Shown here in pieces: positions 50,993 to 59,405 of a stretch of DNA of 64,000 bases. The position numbers and the translations under genes are program-made. Source of the DNA: Estrella lausannensis (GTDB lineage: Bacteria > Chlamydiota > Chlamydiia > Chlamydiales > Criblamydiaceae); assembly GCF_900000175.1 (NCBI RefSeq), contig NZ_CWGJ01000026.1:62001-126000 (forward strand), in the 5' to 3' direction. Under the pieces are notes generated by a model that saw nothing but the letters and a program-made list of their open reading frames with translations, searched no databases and was not told the DNA's origin. The stretch's first letter is position 1, and each line of letters begins with the position of its first letter.

Positions 50993-52489
50993 ATGATCAG
51001 GCACGTTACCTCTGAACCTTCTTTCGCTAAAAGAAAAGCCAGGGATCTCCTGCTTGTTCCCTTTTGGAATAAGGGCAGCGAGGCTCAAGCGGCTTTCCGC
51101 GATGTCAAAGGGGTTCGGTGGAACGACTGGGGAGTACTCCGGGATTTCAAGGCTAAAGAGGGAGAGGCTGTCCTCTACTATGACCATGGCTTCAAAGAAA
51201 AACGCCTGCTGCTGGTCGGCCTGGGTAAAGAGCAGGATGCCACTGCTGAAACTTTCAGGAGGGCTGCAGCTTCCGCCTATGAAAAGGTAAAAGGGCTAAA
51301 AATCCAAAGCCTCTCTCTTTTGCCTCCCGTACATCATAAGATTCCCCACAATCAAGTCGAAGAGGCCTTTTTAGAAGGGATGCTGCTTGCCGCATATCCT
51401 TTAAAGTCCCATAAAACGGGCCGGTCGCGCGGCGATGCCGATCAACTAAGTGAGATAGCCCTGATCAGGAGCGTTCTTGCAAAGCAGGAGATCGATGCTC
51501 TCCAGAAGCTGACGGGCGCGGTTTTTTATGCCCGCGATCTTGTGATCGGCAATGCCGACGATGTCACTCCATCTTACTTGGCAGCCAAAGCCCGCGAGAC
51601 CGCCCGCGAATTCGCGTCCGTTACAGCGAAGGTCTTAGGCAGGAGTGCCCTCAAGCGCGAGAAGATGGACCTTCTTTTGGCGGTGTCTAGAGGGTCAAAG
51701 CTTGAGCCTAAACTCATCGTCTTGGAGTACCGGGGTAATCAAAAAAGTACTCATCGGACGGCTGTCATCGGCAAAGGAATCACTTTCGATACCGGCGGGC
51801 TGAATCTTAAACCGACCGGATCCATAGAAACCCAGAGAGGTGATATGGCCGGCGCCGCTGCCGCTTTGGCCCTCATCCGGGCATTGGCGTCGCTTAAGAT
51901 CAAAACCAATGTCACAGTGGTCATTCCATCGGCGGAAAACGGCATCGACAGCGCCAGTTACAAGCCGGGAGATGTTTACCGGAGCCACAGCGGGAAAACA
52001 GTCGAGATCGCCAACACGGACGCCGAAGGCAGGCTCATCTTGGCGGACGCCATTTCCTATGCCATCGAGAAGTTTAAGCCGGCGCAGATCATCGATCTCG
52101 CTACCTTGACGGGAGCGATCATCGTAGCACTCGGTCATGAGCTCTCAGGACTTTTTTCCAACGATGACGCTCTTGCGGCAGCTTTGACCAATGCCGGCGA
52201 GAAGACCTATGAGAGGGTGTGGCGGATGCCGCTCCCAAAAGAGTATCGCTCAAGTCTCGATTCCGATATCGCCGATATCGCAAATTCGGGAGGAAGGCCT
52301 GGAGGATCGATCAAAGCGGCTCTCTTCCTTCAAGAGTTTATCGGTGACACACCCTGGGCACATCTGGATATTGCCGGAACGGCCTATCTGCCTTCAAAGC
52401 AGAAATACCTTCCCAAACAGGGAACAGGAGTGATGGTGAGACTCTTGACCCGCTTTTTTCAAGATGAGGCGGACTCCGGTTCCAGGTAG
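50993..52489 (+). CDS. pepA: Leucyl aminopeptidase (M17)
   Basis: 498-aa cytosolic M17 metalloaminopeptidase that removes N-terminal residues from peptides. The C-terminal catalytic domain shows the two-metal site: AVIGKGITFDTGGLNLKP, MAGAAAALALIRAL, and NTDAEGRLILADA; late PGGSIKAALFLQEFI and WAHLDIAGTAYL are typical. The N-terminal regulatory domain is complete. Ribosome site AAAGGATAAAGC. It follows ssb directly, as in C. trachomatis (CT044-CT045). Confidence 0.97.
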   Translation: MIRHVTSEPSFAKRKARDLLLVPFWNKGSEAQAAFRDVKGVRWNDWGVLRDFKAKEGEAVLYYDHGFKEKRLLLVGLGKEQDATAETFRRAAASAYEKVKGLKIQSLSLLPPVHHKIPHNQVEEAFLEGMLLAAYPLKSHKTGRSRGDADQLSEIALIRSVLAKQEIDALQKLTGAVFYARDLVIGNADDVTPSYLAAKARETAREFASVTAKVLGRSALKREKMDLLLAVSRGSKLEPKLIVLEYRGNQKSTHRTAVIGKGITFDTGGLNLKPTGSIETQRGDMAGAAAALALIRALASLKIKTNVTVVIPSAENGIDSASYKPGDVYRSHSGKTVEIANTDAEGRLILADAISYAIEKFKPAQIIDLATLTGAIIVALGHELSGLFSNDDALAAALTNAGEKTYERVWRMPLPKEYRSSLDSDIADIANSGGRPGGSIKAALFLQEFIGDTPWAHLDIAGTAYLPSKQKYLPKQGTGVMVRLLTRFFQDEADSGSR

Positions 52490-52529
52490 CGATGGTTTTC
52501 GGTTTTTAACCGAAAAGCTCCCGAGGCTT

Positions 52530-52577
52530 GCATCGAAAGTGTCTTAAAATCCGAAATTTTGAGACACTTTCGGTGTA
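52530..52577. repeat. Palindromic repeat family, ends-only copy
   Basis: GCATCGAAAGTGTCTTAAAA and AAATTTTGAGACACTTTCGG, then TGTA. It lies between pepA and asd and would form a hairpin in a read-through transcript. Confidence 0.78.
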
Positions 52578-52638
52578 CTGTAGTTTGTGGACAGTCTCCT
52601 ATTACAAGCCCCAATCACTCTGGATTCAAAGGTATTTT

Positions 52639-53679
52639 ATGCAGAAAGGTAAGATTCAGGTTGGCATCCTCGGTGCAACCGGCGGAGTCGGTCAGCGGCT
52701 TGCGCTGATGCTTGCAAACCATCCTCAGTTTGAAGTGGTTTCTCTAGTGGCATCGGATCGATCCCAGGGAAAGAAATATTCAGAAGCGGCCGAGTGGTGC
52801 GAAAGAAAGCCGATGCCTGAAAACCTTGCCGGGAAAGTGATCGATCCGGTTCGTTTCGATCTCCCATGCCGAGTCCTTTTCTCTGCTTTGGATGCGGAGG
52901 CTGCCGCCTCGTGTGAAAGTAAGTTTCGGGATAAGGGCTATCATGTCATCTCCAATGCCAGGACGCATAGGTTCGATGCCGATGTGCCGCTCTTAATCCC
53001 TGAAGTGAACAGCGACCATCTCTCCTTGCTGAAAGGGAGAAAAGAAGGCGGTTCCATCGTCACGAACCCCAACTGTGTGGTGGCGGGATTGGCCCTTGCC
53101 CTAAAACCTATTCACGACCTGTTTTTCTTGGAAGAAGTGCATGTTGTCACCATGCAGGCAATATCCGGCGCAGGCATTCAGGCAAAAAAAACGATGAATA
53201 TCGATGATAACCTGATCCCCTTTATCTCTGGTGAAGAGGAAAAGATTGAGACAGAACCTAAAAAAATCTTGGGAACGCTTCAGAGTGGAAAAATTATCCC
53301 ACTGGAGGTCAAAATTGCCGCTCAAGCCAACCGGGTTGCAGTATCCGATGGCCATACGGCATGCGTTTCAATCAAAATTAGAAAAAAAGTTTATCAACAG
53401 GAATTGATCGGGGCGTGGCGTACTTTTCGGTCCAAAGAAACCGAAGGGTTGCCGTCCGCGCCCCAATACCCCATCCACTATCATGAAGAGCCCTTTTTTC
53501 CTCAGCCTAAGCTGCATAGAGATTTGGATGGCGGGATGGCTGTCAGCATCGGGAGGCTGCGCTCCTGCAGCCTCTTTGATTTCCGGTTCGTCGTCTTGTC
53601 GCACAACATGAGTCGCGGAGCTGCCGGAGCGGCAGTTTTAAACGGTGAAATGATGCTGAAACAGGGGTATTTCAATTAA
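52639..53679 (+). CDS. asd: Aspartate-semialdehyde dehydrogenase
   Basis: 346 aa from ATG 52639; the frame is open back to 52528, but that stretch is repeat sequence, so the longer start is rejected. Makes aspartate semialdehyde for lysine/diaminopimelate and threonine. NADP-binding GILGATGGVGQRL, active-site Cys in TNPNCVVAGLALALKP, ISGAGIQAKKTM, and VSDGHTACVSI. Length and motifs fit the archaeal/yeast-type branch of Asd rather than the E. coli type. It sits alone between pepA and dinB, an insertion relative to the Chlamydia order. Confidence 0.95.
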   Translation: MQKGKIQVGILGATGGVGQRLALMLANHPQFEVVSLVASDRSQGKKYSEAAEWCERKPMPENLAGKVIDPVRFDLPCRVLFSALDAEAAASCESKFRDKGYHVISNARTHRFDADVPLLIPEVNSDHLSLLKGRKEGGSIVTNPNCVVAGLALALKPIHDLFFLEEVHVVTMQAISGAGIQAKKTMNIDDNLIPFISGEEEKIETEPKKILGTLQSGKIIPLEVKIAAQANRVAVSDGHTACVSIKIRKKVYQQELIGAWRTFRSKETEGLPSAPQYPIHYHEEPFFPQPKLHRDLDGGMAVSIGRLRSCSLFDFRFVVLSHNMSRGAAGAAVLNGEMMLKQGYFN

Positions 53680-53702
53680 CATTCGTCTGTAACGCTCTGC
53701 AG

Positions 53703-53826
53703 AATGCGTCTCCAAATTCCGAATTTTGGCAAAGCGAATGCCCCCGAGATTGAGAGATTGCAAGCCCTCTAATATTAGAAATATGAGGTGGTTTGCACTC
53801 TCTCAATCTCGGGGGCTTTTCTTTTG
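53703..53826. repeat. Palindromic repeat family, copy acting as terminator between asd and dinB
   Basis: GCCCCCGAGATTGAGAGATT (53739 on) is mirrored by CTCTCAATCTCGGGGGC, followed by TTTTCTTTT; centre CTAATATTAGAAATATGAGG. The outer left end is lost (GCGTCTCCAAATTCCG remains). With its T-run on the plus strand it is a strong terminator for asd. Confidence 0.88.
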
Positions 53827-53830
53827 AGCC

Positions 53831-54889
53831 TTAGAATAAGTTGGGTTGCCACCAGCCGTCGTTTAAGCGGTCGAAAGTGATTCCGATCAGCCGGATGGGG
53901 GGGTATCCGGGATAGGTGCTTTCAAAAAGCGTTTTTGCCCGGGTGGAGAGGATTTCAAGATCGTTGGTGTAGAATGGGATGTTTGTCGAGCGCGCGATGG
54001 TCTTAAAGTCGAAGTAGCGAATTTTAAGCGTCATCCCGCGGGTTTTTAAGTTCCTCTTCATGAGTCTTCTGTGTGCCTTTTCCAGCAGGGAAGCTAAGTT
54101 GGATTCGATCAGGGTGATATCGTAGAGGTCCTCGTCAAAGGTGGTCTCGGCACCGATGGACTTAGGCGATGAGCGTCCTTCGACTTTTCTGTTATCCACT
54201 CCGCGTGCCTGGTTGTAGAAGAGGAAACCGCGCGCGCCAAACTCGTGGATCAGCTCCTGCAAAGATCTCTCTTTCAAGTCTTTGATCGTCTTGATGCCCA
54301 GCCTGGCCATCTCTTGTTCGGTGACTTTGCCGATGCCGGGTATGACGGCAGCGTCCAGCGGCTCTAAAAATGTGTCCAGCTCAGTTTCTGTCACCATGCA
54401 CAGGGCATTTGGCTTTTTGAGGGAGGAGGCGATTTTGGCGACCATTTTGTTCGGTCCGATTCCAACAGAGGACGGTAGACCCGTGGAGTGCCAAATCGCC
54501 TGTTTAAGCTTCCTGCCTATGTCGAGTGGAGAAGGGAAGTGAAGCGACTCTTCGGTGATGTCCATGTATCCCTCGTCGATACTGGTCTCCTCAACTTGAG
54601 AGGAAAATTGATGGAAGAGAGTGAAGATGGTGTCGGAGATTTCCCGGTACAGAGCGTAGTCGCCCGGAATGAAAATAGCATCGGGACAGAGCCGTTTGGC
54701 AGTCATGAGAGGCATGGCGGATCTGACTCCATAAACTCTTGCTTCATAAGAGCATGTGGATACAACTCCTCTCTTTTCGATCGGACCTCCGATAACCACC
54801 GGTTTTCCCTTAAGGGCCGGATTTTTATGGATTTCCACCGAAGCGAAGAAGGCATCCATGTCAAGATGTAGGACAATCCTTTTTTCCAT
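53831..54889 (-). CDS. dinB: DNA polymerase IV (Y-family)
   Basis: 352 aa from ATG 54889 (TTG 54901 is a less likely start). Error-prone translesion polymerase. Catalytic DMDAFFASVE near the N-terminus and TSIDEGYMDIT (the usual SIDEAYLD with Gly and Met changes), SVGIGPNKMVAKIASSLKKP, HhH region IPGIGKVTEQEMARLGI, little-finger domain GAETTFDEDL to IRLIGITFDRL. Converges with asd; a right-half repeat lies immediately upstream. Confidence 0.96.
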   Translation of the reverse strand: MEKRIVLHLDMDAFFASVEIHKNPALKGKPVVIGGPIEKRGVVSTCSYEARVYGVRSAMPLMTAKRLCPDAIFIPGDYALYREISDTIFTLFHQFSSQVEETSIDEGYMDITEESLHFPSPLDIGRKLKQAIWHSTGLPSSVGIGPNKMVAKIASSLKKPNALCMVTETELDTFLEPLDAAVIPGIGKVTEQEMARLGIKTIKDLKERSLQELIHEFGARGFLFYNQARGVDNRKVEGRSSPKSIGAETTFDEDLYDITLIESNLASLLEKAHRRLMKRNLKTRGMTLKIRYFDFKTIARSTNIPFYTNDLEILSTRAKTLFESTYPGYPPIRLIGITFDRLNDGWWQPNLF

Positions 54890-54898
54890 GAACCCAAG

Positions 54899-54973
54899 CA
54901 AGTGACTTGCAATCTTTCAATCTTGAGGACTTTCTCAAATTCCCCATTCCAAATTCCGAGACAGATTCGGTCC
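54899..54973. repeat. Palindromic repeat family, right-half copy
   Basis: GACTTGCAATCTTTCAATCT, GGACTTTCTCAAATTCC, then AAATTCCGAGACAGATTCGG. It occupies the dinB upstream region. Confidence 0.65.
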
Positions 54974-55107
54974 CTCAATTGTAACTGCTCGCTCAGGTCA
55001 AAACCATTAAAATCTTAATGATTGGCACGGCATTTGCTTTATCTTTGCAAGCGGGCAAAACACTGACTTGAATTGCCGGCTTTTTGAACTTCCAAAGGAG
55101 GTAATCC

Positions 55108-55314
55108 ATGGTGGTAAAAAAGAAAGCCACAACGGCTAAGACGAAAGTAGTGAAGAAAGTAGTGAAAAAAGTGGTGAAGAAAGCACCTGCTGCGAAAAGT
55201 GTGAAGAAAGTAGTGAAAAAAGTGGTGAAGAAAGCACCTGCTGCGAAAAGTGTGAAGAAGCCTGTAAAAAAGGCGGTAGCGCCAAAAAAGAAAGTAGCGG
55301 CGAAAAAAAAGTAA
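55108..55314 (+). CDS. hctB: Hc2-like histone H1-like protein (zero-frame product)
   Basis: 68 aa of Lys/Val/Ala repeats (VVKKVVKKVVKKAPAAKSV) that fit chlamydial Hc2, which condenses DNA in elementary bodies. It has the perfect Shine-Dalgarno AAAGGAGGT eight bases from ATG. A 51-bp exact tandem duplication (55150-55200 and 55201-55251) forms the middle. The frame ends at TAA 55312, directly after the slippery heptamer A AAA AAG, while Hc2-like sequence continues in the -1 frame to 55463. Position after pepA (and inserts) fits CT046. Two candidates: programmed frameshift or a mutation/sequence error. Confidence 0.85.
   Translation: MVVKKKATTAKTKVVKKVVKKVVKKAPAAKSVKKVVKKVVKKAPAAKSVKKPVKKAVAPKKKVAAKKK
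55150..55251 (+). repeat. 51-bp perfect tandem duplication in hctB
   Basis: Two identical 51-bp units, each encoding 17 residues starting VKKVVKKVVKKAPAAKS. Length variation by such units is known for Hc2 genes. Confidence 0.95.
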
Positions 55315-55463
55315 TCGCCGCTAAACCGGCTGCAAAAAGCATTCAGAAGAGTGAAAGCACACTCTTTGCAAGAAAGGCTCCCTCTGCAAGGAAGCTGACA
55401 AGCGAAGGCTGGAAGCGCAAAATGATGAGGGAACTCGGAAAAGCGCGTCCAAAAAAGGGCTGA
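55303..55463 (+). other. -1 frame continuation of hctB after an A8 slippery site
   Basis: Zero-frame codons are GCG AAA AAA AAG TAA; the heptamer A AAA AAG (55305-55311) is the dnaX-type -1 slippery sequence. After a -1 slip the frame reads VIAAKPAAKSIQKSE, then SEGWKRKMMRELGKARPKKG and stops at TGA 55461-55463, adding 50 residues (118 aa in total). Confidence 0.7.
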
Positions 55464-55507
55464 CACTTTTCGCTTCTTTCCTTGAGTAAGTCTTGCTAGA
55501 GGCGGTT

Positions 55508-55661
55508 TATACCGAAAGTGCCTCGGAATTTGGTATTTGGTAAAGAGAAGGCTCTCCGAGATTGAAAGACCGCAAGCCACCCGGCACTAAAAATATGGGT
55601 TCATTGACAATCTTTCAATTCACAGCCTTTCCTGGCCAAATTTCGTGACGCTTTCGGTATA
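55508..55661. repeat. Palindromic repeat family, near full-length copy (154 bp)
   Basis: TATACCGAAAGTGCCTCGGA at the left and GACGCTTTCGGTATA at the right; arms GGTAAAGAGAAGGCTCTCCG and GAGATTGAAAGACCGCAAGC; centre diverged. Confidence 0.82.
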
Positions 55662-55732
55662 ACGACCCTCCTGAAGAGAAGACTTGCTCGAGGAAAGTTT
55701 TTTCTTGATTTTTACCTGTCGCAGAGTCTTTG

Positions 55733-56494
55733 ATGAAGGGCATGACGCCATATCAAAGCCATCTTTCTATCTCTGCGATTATCCAAGCCCGGATGGGTTC
55801 TACGAGGCTGCCCGGAAAAGTTTTAAAACAAGTCTTGGGGAAACCGCTCCTGCAGTGGATCATCGAAAGACTGCAGAGGTGCAAGTACCTCAATTCGATC
55901 GTTGTCGCAACAACGACTCTTCCTGAGGATAATCCTATCGAAGCCCTTGCGCTTTCAGAGTCCGTGGAGTGTTTTCGCGGAGACTCAGAAGATGTGCTGT
56001 CCAGGTACATAGGCGCCATGCGCCGCTTTGGAACGGATATAGGAGTGCGCATCACAGGAGACTGTCCCCTGATCGACCCCTCGATTGTGGATGAGGCGAT
56101 CCAGCTCTTTTTAGATCCCTCTTCCCACTTTGATTATGTATCGAACTGCGTCAAAAGAACATACCCTAGAGGTCTTGATGTCGAAGTGTTCTCCTTCGAG
56201 GCATTAGAGCAGGCCAACCGATCTGCAAATACCAAAGAGGAGAGGGAGCATGTCACCTACTACATCGTGACGCATCCCACTCTATTTAACATGGGCTCGA
56301 TGGAGCAGAAAGAAGATCTTTCTTCGCTCAGGCTGACAGTCGATACCGAAGAGGATTTTCTGCTCGTGTCAAAAATCATCGAGGGACTTGCGGAAAAGCA
56401 TCCCCATTTCGGTCTTCCCGAGATTGTCACCCTTTTGTCCAATCACCCTGAGTGGCTTGCCATCAACGCCCACATTCAGCAAAAAAAGGTTTAA
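55733..56494 (+). CDS. SpsF/NeuA-like cytidylyltransferase
   Basis: 253 aa (ATG 55733; TTG 55730 and ATG 55742 are alternatives). Nucleotidyltransferase fold: IIQARMGSTRLPGKVLKQVLGKPLLQW, SIVVATTTLPEDNPIEAL, RITGDCPLIDPSIVDEAI, RGLDVEVFSFEAL. It probably activates a sugar or sugar acid with CTP. First gene of a four-gene operon (3-bp gap to the NeuB fusion), so it is likely to activate the nonulosonate-like product made by that gene. Confidence 0.88.
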   Translation: MKGMTPYQSHLSISAIIQARMGSTRLPGKVLKQVLGKPLLQWIIERLQRCKYLNSIVVATTTLPEDNPIEALALSESVECFRGDSEDVLSRYIGAMRRFGTDIGVRITGDCPLIDPSIVDEAIQLFLDPSSHFDYVSNCVKRTYPRGLDVEVFSFEALEQANRSANTKEEREHVTYYIVTHPTLFNMGSMEQKEDLSSLRLTVDTEEDFLLVSKIIEGLAEKHPHFGLPEIVTLLSNHPEWLAINAHIQQKKV

Positions 56495-56497
56495 GGA

Positions 56498-58048
56498 ATG
56501 GAGATAGGTTTTGAGCTGATTCTTCCTGTCAAAGAACATGCAATGCAGCTGCTTCCGTGGATAAACGACCATGAGACTCTCAAAAATTCGTTTCATCAAA
56601 ACAGGCGGCATCCGGACGAGTTTTTTGGCGAGTTTGTCGGAAGATACTTCACCTCCCCGCAATTTCCTCCGGTATTCATCCTCCACGAGGGAAAGCGTGC
56701 CGGGTACCTGCGGTTTAATGAGACAGAGCACATCAAAAGACCCGGAACTCCCTGTCTTGAGGTTTCCATCTGTATAGCACCCGAGTTCAGGTCAAAAAAA
56801 GTGGCGACAGGAGCGCTGAGGGCTCTAGATGATCTTTTGCGAGGCAGGGGTGTTTCTGGGCTTTTGGCAGAGGCTAAAACAGGAAACGATGCCTCCGTGA
56901 AAGCTTTCGTCAACGCGGGCTTTAAAGAAGAGGGAAGGCATTTTAAGACAGTCCACGACACCGGAGAAACACTGGAAGTGGTTCTCCTGTTTAAGGAACT
57001 GGAACAAGAGGTAAAGCAGGGGAGTGTCTATATCATAGCGGAGGCTGGCTCGAACTGGCGGATGGGATCTAAAAAGCGTGACAAGGCGATGGCGAAAGCG
57101 CTGATCGATGTCGCCAAAGATGCCGGAGCGAACGCAGTCAAGTTCCAGACCTATCGTCCGGAGACGGTCTATGTCGAGAACGCGGGCAAATCAGGGTATC
57201 TGGCCGATGCGGGAATTTTAGAAGACGTCAGTACGATATTTTCCGATTTGGCGATGCCCTATGAAATGATTGAGGATCTTGCGGCCTACTGCAGGCAGTC
57301 CGGGATAGATTTTATGTCGACTCCTTTCTCTGAGAAGGATTTTGAAGAAGTTGATCCTTGGGTTGCCCGTCACAAGATTGCCTCGTATGAAAATGGTCAT
57401 GTCCATCTCCTGGAGCTTGCAGCCAAAGCGAAAAAGCCGCTCATTCTTTCAACAGGGGCATCAACGGTCGATGAGATCGCCTGGGCCGTGTCGACTTTCA
57501 GACAAGCTGGTGGAAGTGATATCACCCTGCTTCAGTGTACCGCCAGGTATCCTGCAGAACCTGTCAGCATGAATCTTTCGGCGATGGCATTTTTGAGGGC
57601 GAGATTTCGCTGTCCGGTTGGCCTTTCCGATCATAGCCGCGATCCGATAATTGCTCCCGTCATGGCGACAGCTCTTGGCGGCGTGGTCATAGAAAAGCAT
57701 TTCACCTTAAGCAACCATCTTCCTGGGCCGGACCACAGCTTCGCCGTGCTTCCGTCGGAGTTGAAAGAGATGGTTCGATCTGTCCGCGAGGCAGAGATGA
57801 TGAGGGGAGGAGGATTTAAAGGAATCCATCAAAACGAAGAAGAGCTTCGCCGTTTCGCAAGGCGCGGCCTGCAGGCCACCCGGCACATCGAAGCGGGAGA
57901 AATATTTGCGGAGGGGGTCAACTTTGCCATTTTAAGACCCGGCAATCAAACGATTGGAGTGCACCCGCGATTTATCGGAGAGATCGAAGGCAAGACGGCA
58001 AAGAGGGAGATCGAGGCGGGCAGCGGTATTCTTTTCGGGGATTGGTGA
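56498..58048 (+). CDS. GNAT acetyltransferase fused to NeuB-type sialic acid synthase with SAF domain
   Basis: 516 aa in three parts. Residues 1-165: GNAT (VSICIAPEFRSKKVATGALRAL, acceptor loop, AFVNAGFKEEGRHF). Residues ~175-430: NeuB TIM barrel (IIAEAGSNWRMG, GANAVKFQTYRPETV, STPFSEKDFEEVD, KPLILSTGAST, LLQCTARYPAEP, GLSDHSRDP, VVIEKHFTL), which condenses PEP with an N-acyl hexosamine. Residues ~445-516: SAF/antifreeze-like domain (RGLQATRHIEAGEIF). The fusion suggests acetylation and PEP condensation on the same substrate, as in pseudaminic or legionaminic acid routes. The exact sugar is unknown. Overlaps the next gene by one base. Confidence 0.9.
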   Translation: MEIGFELILPVKEHAMQLLPWINDHETLKNSFHQNRRHPDEFFGEFVGRYFTSPQFPPVFILHEGKRAGYLRFNETEHIKRPGTPCLEVSICIAPEFRSKKVATGALRALDDLLRGRGVSGLLAEAKTGNDASVKAFVNAGFKEEGRHFKTVHDTGETLEVVLLFKELEQEVKQGSVYIIAEAGSNWRMGSKKRDKAMAKALIDVAKDAGANAVKFQTYRPETVYVENAGKSGYLADAGILEDVSTIFSDLAMPYEMIEDLAAYCRQSGIDFMSTPFSEKDFEEVDPWVARHKIASYENGHVHLLELAAKAKKPLILSTGASTVDEIAWAVSTFRQAGGSDITLLQCTARYPAEPVSMNLSAMAFLRARFRCPVGLSDHSRDPIIAPVMATALGGVVIEKHFTLSNHLPGPDHSFAVLPSELKEMVRSVREAEMMRGGGFKGIHQNEEELRRFARRGLQATRHIEAGEIFAEGVNFAILRPGNQTIGVHPRFIGEIEGKTAKREIEAGSGILFGDW

Positions 58049-58698
58049 TGCCCTATCTCGACAAGCTGAAGGCGGTTTTAATCGATTTTGACGGGACTTT
58101 GATTGACAGCATGCCCTTCCTCTTCCAGGCCTACAGCGTGATGCTTCTGAAACGGGGAGTGACTCCGACCGAGAGTGAATTCAGGGAGCTGACCGGACCG
58201 ACTATCGAGGAGGGAGTCTTGCTGCTTCAGCGAAGATACGGCTTCAATGAAAGTGTTGAGGAGATGCTTAAGGAGTGGAGAGCCTCATTAGCCCCATTGT
58301 ACGAAGAGGAAATGGTGCCCCTGCCGGGAGCAATGGATTGCGTAGGCTTTTTAAAAAAACGCTTTAAAGTAGCCCTTGTGACATCAGCTGAAAAAGGACT
58401 CATCGAACCGTTTCTAAAAAAGAGCGGTCTCTCTTTTGATCTGATCGTTTCAAAAGAAGATGAACTGCCATCAAAACCAAGCCCTATGCCCTATCAGGAG
58501 GCATTAAGAAAGCTTCAGGTCGTAAGTGGAGAAGCCATTGCCATCGAAGACTCCGAAAATGGTGCACGCGCCGCGTTGAGCGCTGGAGTTTTTACTCTGA
58601 TGCTCTCACGAGAAAGAACAACACTTGAGAGCGAGAATGTGCGCTTTGTCGCCGATTGGAAGCAAATTAAGGAATACATTGAGAGTCGTTATGGATGA
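58048..58698 (+). CDS. HAD-family phosphatase (phosphoglycolate/beta-phosphoglucomutase-like)
   Basis: 216 aa from ATG 58048, overlapping the previous stop (TGATG). HAD motifs: LIDFDGTLIDSMPFLF (nucleophile Asp), VALVTSAEKG (Thr/Ser motif II), KPSPMPYQEAL (Lys motif III), AIEDSENGARAALSAGVF (acidic motif IV). In this operon it may remove the 9-phosphate from the NeuB product, but it could be a general sugar phosphatase. It overlaps the next gene by 8 bp. Confidence 0.9.
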   Translation: MPYLDKLKAVLIDFDGTLIDSMPFLFQAYSVMLLKRGVTPTESEFRELTGPTIEEGVLLLQRRYGFNESVEEMLKEWRASLAPLYEEEMVPLPGAMDCVGFLKKRFKVALVTSAEKGLIEPFLKKSGLSFDLIVSKEDELPSKPSPMPYQEALRKLQVVSGEAIAIEDSENGARAALSAGVFTLMLSRERTTLESENVRFVADWKQIKEYIESRYG

Positions 58699-59401
58699 GT
58701 TTGTCGAAGTCTCCTGCAGAAAAGATTTCAAAGGGACTTTAGTTGAGAACGTACGTCATTTAAGCGATGAGTCGCTCAGAAGAATCGACGAGATATGGGA
58801 CAAGGAGTTTCAGATTAGGCAGGGTAGTCTTTACAACGGCGACGTTTTAGGGATTGTCTCCGCAAGCGATGAGGAGCTGCTTGTTGAAAAAGTGGAGTAT
58901 AAGCTGGTTTTAGCCCTTCTTCGGGATCCCAGGCTCTCTGCCGAAATTTCCTTCAAACCTCTTTCGACATCTGGGATGACGATCTCTTCAGGGGCTGTGC
59001 TGATCGGACAACGTTCCCAATATGTCTCTTCTTACCCTAACTTTTATGAAATGGTGCCTTCCGGCAGCATAGACTGCTCAACTTGCCATGAGGGGATTAT
59101 CGATTTAAGGGAGCAGCTTGTTAAGGAGTTGACAGAGGAGGCCGATATTCACCCATCTTATATCGAATCGACGGAGGGGTGGTCGCTGATCTATGACGTT
59201 GCGGGGAGAGGCTATGAGGTAGTTGCGCGCCTGCGCGTTAAGGAATTTATCTCGTCGAGTCCCAAGCACATGTCTGAAGGGGAGTATCGATCCCTGATCT
59301 GGTTGCCCAAGGAGGAGTTTGAAAAGCATCTAATGCAGCATATCGATCACTATGTTCCTTTGACAAAACATCTTTATTACAGTTGGAAAGAACTGATTTA
59401 G
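58691..59401 (+). CDS. Nudix-like hydrolase
   Basis: 236 aa from ATG 58691, overlapping the HAD gene; a longer frame from 58625 is rejected. A Nudix box is recognisable but off-consensus: VPSGSIDCSTCHEGIIDLREQLVKELTEEADI, with KEL..EE in place of REL..EE and Asp in place of the usual Gly. The N-terminal ~95 residues are not recognised. It is the last gene of the sugar operon and may hydrolyse nucleotide sugars or diphosphates. An ends-only repeat right behind it probably terminates the operon. Confidence 0.75.
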   Translation: MDEFVEVSCRKDFKGTLVENVRHLSDESLRRIDEIWDKEFQIRQGSLYNGDVLGIVSASDEELLVEKVEYKLVLALLRDPRLSAEISFKPLSTSGMTISSGAVLIGQRSQYVSSYPNFYEMVPSGSIDCSTCHEGIIDLREQLVKELTEEADIHPSYIESTEGWSLIYDVAGRGYEVVARLRVKEFISSSPKHMSEGEYRSLIWLPKEEFEKHLMQHIDHYVPLTKHLYYSWKELI

Positions 59402-59405
59402 TGAA

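Noticed and set aside
52528-52638. N-terminal extension of Asd in the longest frame
   Set aside because: It is translated repeat sequence; the Asd fold starts right after ATG 52639.
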